From contig CALNXK010000008.1 of NCBI GenBank assembly GCA_942486035.1, forward strand, positions 3,855,001 through 3,919,000: DNA of 64,000 nucleotides. Reading direction: 5' to 3'. The translations under genes and the position numbers were made by a program. Below the pieces are notes generated by a model. The model worked only from the letters and a program-made list of their open reading frames with translations. It did no database searches and was not told the origin of the DNA. Shown in pieces: positions 23,901 to 32,932 of this stretch; position 1 is the stretch's first letter; the number at the start of each line of letters is the position of its first letter. This DNA comes from Porites lobata. Lineage: Eukaryota; Cnidaria; Anthozoa; Scleractinia; Poritidae.

Positions 23901-26900
23901 GCAAATCCTGCCGACCAGAGACAAAAACCACAGTAAATCGATATGTGTGCCATGACCTCTCAGTGTGAAACAAGTGGCTAAAATCACATTTGCTCAGTGA
24001 AAATGTAGAACTTACCAGAGCATAATCTACCCAGCAGAAGAAAAAACTATGAGAACAAGCTGCATTTTGGCATGAGGCTAATGTCGTGTAGGCCACCACC
24101 CCCTTTTATTGCTATAAATACAGGATAAATACCCGAAGGTGTAGTTCTTGTCGGCGATCGAAGTGCTGCTGATCTCTTTGTACTTGTCTTTGGAGCTTTA
24201 CGTTCTGGAGAAGTCATGATAGTATCTGTACCTTTCGCATTCCAAGTTCGCTCATTGCAGGGGCTTGTTAAATTAGAAACTGAACTAGCAAGACGAACGG
24301 ACCGTCGCGCACAAGTTAAGCAGCTTAAATCGGAAAAGCTTTCTCCTTGCTCAAGGGGAAATCTTGAGGATTCAAATGCTTGAGCTAGTACAACGCTGTC
24401 TTGGCCACTGTCAACCAGCAACGTCTTATTTCTTGAAACGCCAAAGACCGGCACCACATTAATTCTCTTACCGGAGATCAACGACTTTTCGCAAAATCGA
24501 CAATTAGGCTCGAGGTCCAATCAAACAAGGTTCATTTCCCGTTAATTTTCCCAGGAGTTACTCACGCGCGAAATTGATTGACAGATAACGATCTTAATGA
24601 CAGATGTTCGGCAGGATAATTACAAGAGGGCAGAATAGCGGCCTCAAGTGTTTGTCTACAGGCTCTCTCTCCCCCCTTTCCCTTCCCTTTCCTCACTATT
24701 TTTTTCCCCAAACAGAGAGCCTGTTCACAGGCTAAGATCCTTCTGATCTCTTTGTATGCTTTAATGAATTACAAAGAAAGATAGCTCTACTTTATCCTTT
24801 AATGTGGCAGTAAAACTTTCTTAACCAGGGCCCTGACTCTTTCGAAATTCTCAGAAATTGTTTCATATCTGATCGGCTGATGAACTGCCCCAGGGGGTTA
24901 CTCTAGATTTCAGGTGATAGGGATGATTGAAGGTTTTTTTGGGTTTAAAGTTTTTGATTCCGAGAGTTTTTTGGGTAGCAAAATTTGTCAAGTATTTTGT
25001 TAGGTGGCCCATATGGCCGCATGGCCATGTATCTCAGCCAGGCAGTTCTTCGATTAAAGTACAACCAAACTAGGTTTCCTTTCTGGAGATTTTTAAGGCT
25101 CAGAAATTTGGCATGGGATTTTTTTTTGGGGGGGGGGGGGGTTTTTTTGGTCCAAGGATTTTTTGGGGTTTTGATTTTGGGCCCAATTATTTTGGTAATC
25201 CCTGTCACTTGAAGTTCAGAGTACCTCCCTGGGGAACTGCCAAAGCCAGACACCTTTATTGTAGTTGTAAACTGTATTGCTTAGTGAAGTTTAGGTGGCC
25301 CTGGGCGAGATGAGTTCATGACAACCAGCACTGCTTCTGTAATCTCTGTTTCTGAATTCTTTTTTTTTTGTTTTGTTTTTGTTTTTCAGACTTCCAAAGA
25401 CACTACAGATATTGGTGCCATTCAAAAAGCAGCAGATTTCGTTCAAGCATTTCTTCTTGGATTTGAGGTAGAGGTAAGTGCGTTGGGTGGTTATTTACAT
25501 CATGTTTATGATAGGTGCATGTGTCACAATACTCTGTTTTGATTAAGACTGGCTGGCCAGACTAAACATTTTGAAAATGAACTATTAGTATTTTCTCTAA
25601 ATTGTAACTAAAACCGATTGCTGCTGTGCACACTATTTAAACTGATCTGGCCAGATAGTCCTGGTCAAAAAAATTCTCCTTACAACTTACTGGTCTGGCC
25701 AGTCCCAGTCAGTTCTGGCAATGGTAAGCACCCTTAGTTCCTGGTTGAATCTGAAAGGTGGTCATAATTTACTTAACTCTTCCAATATTGATTACCAGTG
25801 GTTTTAATGATGACTTCTGCCATGCTAATTGTGAGAGTCTCATTTCAAGACTGATGCTTAGCTGGTCTTCAAGACAGTTAGCTCGGGTCCTGTTGAGACT
25901 CACTGACAGCAATAATGCATTCTGAAAACCACATTCTTGTTAAAAGGGCTGTGAAAGTAATGCTTCAATAAGCTGTAGAGATAATTGAATTTTTACCAAT
26001 CGTTTCTTTAGGATGCCTTGGTTCTGGTCAGACTGGATGATTTGTTTCTGGAAACTTTTGAAATTGCTGATGGTAAGATACATCCTTTTTATTTTAAGAA
26101 CCAAAGCAGAACTGATTTTTACCGTGTTCATACAGGTCATGGAAAAGCTGGAAGGTTATGAAATTTAGGAATTTCATTTTCCAGGCCTGGAAAGTCATGG
26201 AATTTATTAATTGTCAGACCTGAAAATTCATGAAACGGGAAAATCAAAGTTATGTTTGGTAGATAGTAAAGCAAGGACAGTGTAAGATAGAAACAAGTCA
26301 TGAAGCAGCGTGAGTGGTACAGATTTTGGTGAACACCAGAATTTTTTAAAGTGACAGTTTAACATAAAGTCGTGGAAGACTTGAAAAGGCTCTTTCCCAT
26401 GCTTGCTACTATATTGTAAATTCTTATTCTTCCCCTAGTGACCAAGTAAAGCACAGCAAAAAGCAATCTGTGCAGTCTTTATAAAAAAAACCCTGATCTG
26501 GGTCAAGGGAAAACCACGAAAGTTCAACCAGTCATTTTAAAAGTTTTAAAACTACTGTTTGTGAATTGTAAATAATTATTCCGGCAGTTTCTAAATAATT
26601 TATTTTATCCCTTTAAACATCATATTTCTTTTGTATTTTTTCGACCGAATGTTCATTTTTTTCTCGAGAGCGTTTTAACGAGTTGCGACTCCTGTGCTCC
26701 TCTTTTAATATCAACCATGTCTTCTATGTCTACGTCTTAGTGCTGGGTTTTACTCTGTTCAAAAATTCAAGATGATTTAACAAGTATTTTTTTTGTTTGT
26801 TTTCGACAGTTAAGCCACTGAAAGGGGATCACCTCTCACGAGCCATAGGGCGCATTGCTGGAAAGGGAGGCAAGACAAAATTTACCATTGAAAATGTATC

Positions 26901-29009
26901 AAAGACCAGAATCATTCTTGCTGACTCGTGAGTTTTAACCATGAAAGTTTTTCCTTACCATTTATTTTAGCATTTATAAGCTTTTTTATTTCTTTTGTAA
27001 TTGCTGCGGAGCGACCGAAGGGAGCGAGCAGCAACATAATCAGGATTTAAAGGAAATATATAAGGGGCGACGAATTCTCGAATTCATCACTTTTTACCAC
27101 AATACATTGCATTTAACGACACTTTTTACCACAATGCATTGCATTTAACCAGAATGCGTTGCGCCACGAACAACTCAAATAAAAACACGGGGAAGTTCGG
27201 TGGGTGAGAGAGTGCATCGTTCGCTGCTCAGACTTAGAGTTTTCTTTGTGGCAAATTTTCTACAGCACGGTTAGAGGTCTTACCAAATTTTAAGACACGC
27301 AGGAGTCTTTCAGATGAGTACGATGGTTAACTTGGGGATTGGATTTCAATTCAAGAGCCTTTTTGACTCGTCCAGGTGTTAAACCTGACGAGAAGATGAG
27401 CATTTGCTATTATGCTTCGACTCCGCAACACGGGGGATATACAAATTCCAGCTTGCTAGAAGGTGATGTGAAAGTGAGAAAATGTCATGCAATGCTATTC
27501 TTAAGAAACTGTATGAGCCGAAAATGGATGTGATTTTGACCATTCGCTTCAAAATAAGAGCGGAAATCGAGATAACAAAACATACGTTTTGTGTCCTATT
27601 TTGCAGACGAGGACGTGTATCGGCGTTTTGAAAAGCATAATTATGTTCTTTCATTCATTTATTGCCATGGAATATGCGTTTACATTGTTTTTTCACTGTC
27701 AATAGCTCGGTTAATGCGGCTGGCGATCATCTTGCCGGCGGAAGTTTTATGGAAAAGGAGTAAAATGAAAGACTTTTCCTAATGACTACGTAGGCAGTCT
27801 CTGTGGTGTAGTGGTTAGGTGTAGTCGCGTTGAGTCGAAGGTGCCGGGTTCGAACCCTACTCAAATATCTATTCCATCCTTCTTTTTTTCCCCGTTTTTT
27901 GTGTTGTTGTTTTCTATAAATATATAGCTAAATAACTGTTACTTAATAAAGTGCAACAAACAGCAAGAAAAGTATTGTGTTTCCAGAGAAAATATCGTGC
28001 ACCGTATATTAAATATATGGATAAACGATCTGATTTCTATTATTTCCTACAATTTACTGTGGGAAAACCAGAGTTGATAACCACTTGATCATTTTCTAAA
28101 CAACGTTCCCACGAGTTCTTTCTATAGACTGATAGTAATTATTCTAGTACTTTCCAACATGTAATGTCATGTCAAAGTCATTTTTGATTCTTTTAAGTCT
28201 CACTGCCTAACTAATGCCAGTATCAACAGAATGTGCCGCAGCATTACTATCTTTTAGATACCCTAGTTGCAATACCGTAAAGCTCCGAAAGATACCACCC
28301 TCTTTACTTTCGGATTTAGCACCCCTCTGCTGTCGCCCCTTTTGGAGGCTCGCTACTTTCGGATGGCTAAAATGTGTACTCCACATGGGCACTTCAAAAG
28401 ATAAAATCGCAAAAAATGTGAAAGGAATACTTTTTGAAAAAAGGTACCGTATATCCTGTACTTTAAGAGTTATGAATAGGAATGTCAAATAATCATTATT
28501 AATAAACCTCGGATCAGTGTGGCATTTGTCCCGGATATCTATCATATCCTTTATTTTTTTCCAAGACGGGAAATTAGTTTTGAGGTCTCTACTTTCGGAG
28601 GTTCGCTACTCTCGAGGGTTCGATTCTTTCATAACTTTACGGTAATCTCATGGTTTGCTTATCTCAATTTTACAGAAAAATCCATATCTTGGGATCCTTT
28701 CAGAACATCAAAATTGCCAGAACAGCAATTTGTAGCCTCATTTTAGGTATGTTGATGTGTAAATATTGCTTTGTAAGTATTTAGTGTTCATCTTTTCACC
28801 CTGGGGAATACTCCGACAGAATGCGCCCATTTTATTATACTTCAAAGAAGGACTTCAGTAAGAAGGACAAATCGCTGCACTGGAGTACAATATTCTGGTT
28901 GGCCTGTGCTCATAGTGTGAATTGTTATGTTTGTGTTACAGGAAGCCCACCGTCGAAAGTTTATGGAAATATGAGAGCTGTGGCGAGTAGAACAGCAGAG
29001 AGATTTTGA
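20993..29009 (+). CDS. PNO1: RNA-binding protein PNO1 (40S ribosome maturation factor)
   Basis: PNO1 binds pre-40S particles with NOB1 and is needed for final 18S rRNA maturation. Seven exons, 20993-21160, 21277-21426, 25390-25473, 26012-26072, 26810-26927, 28676-28746 and 28942-29009, join without phase breaks to 720 nt and 239 residues; family members are ~250. The acidic/basic N-terminus has a KRKRKRGK stretch (possible nuclear signal). RYTPLKENWMKIFTPIVEHL, the KH fold with its GKGG loop (residues 172-175) and the C-terminal SKVYGNMRAVASRTAERF are close to the known family. All residues expected in the KH loop are present. The ATG is in an ATGGCGG context resembling a YY1 site. Intron 2 carries a 1.46-kb transposon; intron 5 holds a mariner-type MITE and a tRNA-like unit. 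Confidence 0.97.
21880..22640. repeat. AT-rich region with clustered ATCGATT/TTGATT motifs
   Basis: Both edges (21880-22070 and 22500-22640) are dense in TTGATTNATCGAT-like words in both orientations, with less-biased sequence between. This could be a decayed element with motif-rich ends. Lies in PNO1 intron 2; no coding frame recognised. Confidence 0.4.
23275..24734. mobile_element. Mutator-like DNA transposon with 10-bp target duplication
   Basis: The ten bases AGATCCTTCT occur immediately left (23265-23274) and right (24735-24744). The ends ACCTGTGAACAGGC and, in reverse complement, GCCTGTGAACAGGC are inverted repeats, each followed by purine-rich AGGGAGAGGG-type sequence and by CCTGTAGACAAACA. 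A 10-bp duplication fits the Mutator (MULE) superfamily. The interior is ~1.2 kb with a minus-strand frame but no recognised transposase core, so it is probably non-autonomous. The perfect duplication points to a fairly recent insertion. Confidence 0.78.
24047..24520 (-). pseudogene. Zinc-knuckle reading frame inside the MULE-like element
   Basis: An open frame of ~157 codons with no ATG at its upstream end. It has CRFCEK near the start and SCLTCARR about 60 residues on, a CxxC...CxxC spacing like a ZAD-type treble-clef zinc domain. A basic, Ser/Thr/Pro-rich stretch follows (SPERKAPKTSTKRSAALRSP). It is probably the N-terminal exon of a transposon protein, or of a host gene carried by the element. 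No splice partner was found inside, hence the pseudogene call. Confidence 0.4.
27790..27868 (+). repeat. tRNA-like unit (probable SINE head)
   Basis: TGGTGTAGTGGTTAGG is a good Pol III A box and GGGTTCGAACCC a perfect B box, 33 bp apart. The expected 5' (GCAGTCT) and 3' ends do not pair as an acceptor stem, so a functional tRNA is unlikely. Lies in PNO1 intron 5. Confidence 0.6.
28272..28644. repeat. Tc1/mariner-type MITE
   Basis: CCGTAAAG and CTTTACGG face each other at the ends, each flanked by TA, the target site of Tc1/mariner elements. Inside, the CTACTTTCGGA word recurs several times in both halves. ~370 bp, non-coding, ending ~30 bp before PNO1 exon 6. Confidence 0.65.
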
Positions 29010-30956
29010 AGACGATATACGTACAAAGATTCCAGGAAACAATAACTATGTCGTATCTGCACACTGGCAGTCGATGATCTGCGTTCACAATGAGCGATTG
29101 TGCCAATGATGTCAATATCGTCTGGGTGACTTAAAAGTGAACTGAAACGCCAAGCGGCGGTGACATTTATAATCTTGAAGAAAGAAAACTTACGCATGAT
29201 AAGTGGAATGTATAAAACTCTGACACTTTAAACCATATTCGTTCTCAGATTTGGATCACGGAAGACTGTACATATAGAATAAGGAAAAACAGAGCAAAAA
29301 TTAATGAATGAAAAGGTTTGTTTCTGAAGAAACTATGGTGTTGGATCGGTGAGGAAGTGAAGTTTAGTTTTATAGTTTGGCCACGAAAAGGCCATTGAGA
29401 GGGCGAATCAGGTCGTTACTTGCTCCCAGGCCTCCCAGGCCTTTGTGCCTTGCTCCCACCAATAGAGACCCCTAAAAAGAGGACGACTACAAGCAGGAGA
29501 TTTTCTCAATACTATGTAGTGCGCACGCGTGAACCAGCGCCATTTTGGCGGGAAAATGTGATAGCCGTCGCCATACGTCGTCGTCACAACCTCGTTCCCA
29601 GGATTCTCTCTCTTACTTCGAGAAAGAACTCTGGTATCGAGGTATGTCCAAAAATGCACGCACTGGCGAAAATGGCAAAAATTTGGCGAATGGCTTATTT
29701 GGCAAAAATGACGGAAATGGCGAAATCCAAGTTCTTTGAATCGCCAGCTGTCTGGCGATTTTCGCCATTGCATACATTTCTGGACATAAGTACTGGTTTC
29801 GGCTGGTCATGTGACTACCTGTGACAAGGATCAGAGGTACTGCTAATGTATTATCTTTTTTGAAGTTCTATTAACGCCAGCTGTGCAGCGTAAAGCGTGC
29901 CATAACAACTCGTTCATAAATTTGGTTTTTATTCACTTTATACAAATTCTCCCGGATATGACAAATGTTTTATACATTTACAAAATTGTAAGAAATTGGC
30001 TTTTGGCTAGTAAAATAAATTTCTAACATACAAATGAGTTGCAGGTGAGCGCAGCCGGCCCTGCTTTCTCCTGATGATTGTAAACCGTTGTACCTGTTAC
30101 TGAAAGGCAGGGCCATCCTGAACATGTGAAGGGAATGCTTTTTCCACGAACGTTATCCAGGAGCGAGGAGCACTGACAGAGAGGCTGTTACTGCATTCGA
30201 AACACGATCTTAACTCATGCAGGAACCGACTTTTTTCGCGTTCGACAATCCTGGCCACAACATGCGAGCAAAGGTTACTTTCTCGCGGTGCTTGTTCTGG
30301 CATGTGAAAGGTGCTTAGTGCGAAAACTGTGGTCCCTGCTCGCAGGCTAACAAAAGAAGAAACGCTGACTACACTTTATAAAGAAATCGTTCACGCCAGC
30401 GTGAACCCATAGAATAGAAAATGCGCGTATTTTTCGATGTTTTAATTTTTTTGAAAAAAAAAAATGTATCAAACTATTCGCTTTTGGCAAATTCTGTAAA
30501 TAATAATAATATATATTTAGATCTACTTGTATCATGTCCTACACAGCTGGGAAAAATACAGAAAAATTGAAAAATATCTCAGCTTGTAACAGTTCTTATA
30601 TTGCAATAATTTCGTCGCTCATTTAATTAAACGTATCTCCAATAAATCTATTCACGACACCGACCGAAACGAAACGTGTCGAAGAGAGTATATCTACCCA
30701 AAAAATTACTTCGGCTGGACTTTGTTCCAGCCTCGGTTCGGTGTTTTTCTTCGTCATAACGGGGTTAACTGCAGGAAACCACCCGTTTTACACCTGTTAA
30801 AGCTTGCGCCGCAAACCGCACCTCAAATAAGCTATGACGATAGGAATTTCCGCTAAGACGGAGCTGAAACAACCTCAGCTATAAAACTGAATAGCTGTGT
30901 AATCCCCTGGATTCATAAGAATGCAATAAGGAATTTATCGCTTTTACCACAAAGGG
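29010..30956. other. Intergenic region between convergent PNO1 and SOCS-pseudokinase genes
   Basis: No gene recognised. Holds the 3' flanks of both genes and the inverted repeat at 29641-29793. Reading frames at 29408-29824 overlap that palindrome on both strands and are not credible genes. Confidence 0.5.
29641..29793. repeat. Palindromic MITE-like element
   Basis: TATGTCCAAAAATG...GGCGAAAAT on the left is repeated inverted on the right (TATGTCCAGAAATG...GGCGAAAAT), and the inner GGCGAATGGCTTATTTGGC region continues the fold. About 153 bp folding end to end. Confidence 0.75.
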
Positions 30957-31976
30957 CTAACGCAGCTTTGTCGAACGCATCAGTGAACTGGTTAAGTAAA
31001 ACAAGTCCTCAATCGTGGGTCGCAGCCTTGGGTCTGGCATTAAACATGACAAAATCAAATTCACAGCATCAGGACTATAATAGTCGGCTTCGGCAAGTCG
31101 CGGAGGAGCAACACCATTCACAATGTTGTTCAAGACTTTGAAAATATTTTCACCGGGGCCAAGGTGAAAAGCTGGTCCTAAGTAAACTAATTCGTAAGCA
31201 ACGCATCCAAGCGACCAAGAGTCTTGTTTTGGTGAATATCTCTGTCCTTTGATTCTTTCCGGGGCAACGTAAATACCGTAAAAAGAATCCTTGGCATCAA
31301 CGCATACGTTAAGCTCCGTTTCACTGGGTGTATAAATTAAAAGATTATGCAGTAGGATGTCCCCCGTGCGTGTGAGAGACAACGTTTTACTTGAAATTTC
31401 GGGGTGCACAATCTGTTTTCTCTGTAAATACAACAAGACGTCGCAGATTTGATGAAGCATTTTCCATAAAAGCCACTCCGGCAATTTAATGCCAGTTTTC
31501 CGATAATCATGCACCAACTCGTGAAGACTTTTTGGAAACGGTTCCAGAACAACTCCCACGGAGTCCCCTTCTTTAAACCATAGTAAAACCCGCATTATAT
31601 TTTTGTGACTTACGTCGGTCCATTTCTGTAATAGATGGGACAAACTCGCAGAGTCACAAGACTTGATGTTTATGCACTTCAGCAAGACCTTAGAATTATC
31701 CAGCAAGCTCCTGGTGGGATATATGCAGTGAATTCGCATGTCTCTGGATAGATCAATGCCCTGTAGTTCAAATTCTCTAAAGCTGAAATTCGAAGTTAGT
31801 AATTTAATTAAATTTCGCGGCAAAGGCAGCTCTTTGCGCGCTTTCCAAACTCGGCGCAAACCCATGTTTCTGATTACCACGTCTCTGCAAAGCTTCAAGA
31901 GACTTGGAGCTTTAGATTTCGGTTTCCATACTCTACATCTCTTCCAGCAGAAGTCTGATTCTTTTATCGCACTCAT
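30957..31976 (-). CDS. SOCS-box pseudokinase, single exon, 339 residues
   Basis: The N-terminus reads as a SOCS box: a BC box PSLLKLCRDVV (residues 24-34), the elongin B/C-binding motif, then a Cul5 box LPLPRNL (50-56). The rest resembles a protein-kinase fold with its chemistry lost. The VAIK position is VLLK (K100); HRD is HPE (191-193); no DFG is visible where expected (ILLHNLL, 207-213). APE (238-240), DSWSLG (252-257) and a late PRLRP Arg are kept, so the C-lobe scaffold looks intact. Inference: an elongin-cullin5 ubiquitin ligase adaptor that uses a pseudokinase to bind its target. Start at ATG 31976. No introns, unlike every neighbour, so retroposition or intron loss is possible. It is divergent from KAT5 (956 bp between starts). 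I know no named family with this order. Confidence 0.82.
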   Translation of the reverse strand: MSAIKESDFCWKRCRVWKPKSKAPSLLKLCRDVVIRNMGLRRVWKARKELPLPRNLIKLLTSNFSFREFELQGIDLSRDMRIHCIYPTRSLLDNSKVLLKCINIKSCDSASLSHLLQKWTDVSHKNIMRVLLWFKEGDSVGVVLEPFPKSLHELVHDYRKTGIKLPEWLLWKMLHQICDVLLYLQRKQIVHPEISSKTLSLTRTGDILLHNLLIYTPSETELNVCVDAKDSFYGIYVAPERIKGQRYSPKQDSWSLGCVAYELVYLGPAFHLGPGENIFKVLNNIVNGVAPPRLAEADYYSPDAVNLILSCLMPDPRLRPTIEDLFYLTSSLMRSTKLR

Positions 31977-32908
31977 TGACAACTTGTAGCTCCTCGCTTA
32001 CTTAAAATCAGCCGGTTTAAATCGCCCTCAAGGGATGGGCAAATTTTACTTCTCATGTCGGCATGACAGAATTGCCTGTTTTGAACATAATAGCAAGTCA
32101 TTTGCAGTTGATTCCTCCTGACAGAGCAAGATCGTGACTAATAATAGTCTCACGGGCATTTAAATGTATATCGCGCAATAATAGAACAAGATTAGCATAT
32201 GATGTCACTTCCTCTGGCATGAACATAATTATGCGAACCGTGAACAAGTATGAACTTGCACCTTTTCAATGCAATGCTATTAATAATGGCTATTGGAATA
32301 TTCGCGAAGTTTGCGATTTTAATAAAAAAGGAAAGAAACGAGATAATTCTTGAAAAAAAAATCTATAAATTGACGATTTTGTCGGATGTAGATATCGAGA
32401 TGGTTGTGAAGCAGCTTCAGTTTTTAGAATAAGCGTGACGCCCCTTAGTCGGTCACGCAAGAAAAGCGTTCCCAGAAGCAATATAATTTTGTGTAAAAAA
32501 AATGATGAAAACCTTTCAAGGGAAAAGAGACAGAGATTTAGGAAAATGTCATTAGTGATTGCGATTACTGTTCGGGTGAGGAGTGAATAAAGCCATCAAG
32601 AGAGTGTTGCGCCTAGTAAGAGTTGATATAAAGAATTTTTCCTTAAGCTAAACTACCGTTTTGTAATCTGGTAATATTTTTGTTCTTCTGCTTTATTTAT
32701 CTTTACTGAAAAAATATTTGGGCAATGAAAAAAATATATACGGTAATTTCCTTGCTCCGAACAAAACTGTGTAAATTTCGATCCCGATCCCGTGAAAGAC
32801 TGGGTTCTACATAATTTTTTTTTTTTTACCAGTCGATATAAGCTCGGTAATCTTCGTTGGCTCGATCCTTGAACGGAAAAGTTCGTAAGACGTTTTCGGC
32901 GCACAGCA

Positions 32909-32929
32909 ATGGCGACAAATAAAGAATAA
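32909..32929 (+). promoter_or_regulatory. Upstream ORF before KAT5 start
   Basis: ATG GCG ACA AAT AAA GAA TAA lies 3 nt upstream of the KAT5 ATG and in the same frame. If included in the mRNA it would require reinitiation or leaky scanning to reach KAT5. The transcription start is unknown, so its use is inferred. Confidence 0.5.
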
Positions 32930-32932
32930 AAG

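Noticed and set aside
24945..25313. Overlapping Gly/Phe- and Pro/Lys-rich frames on both strands
   Set aside because: They cross a long G run and TTTTTTGGGG low-complexity sequence in PNO1 intron 2; composition explains them.
27790..27868. Possible functional tRNA gene
   Set aside because: A and B boxes are good but the acceptor arms do not pair and no proper anticodon arm forms; treated as a SINE-like relic.
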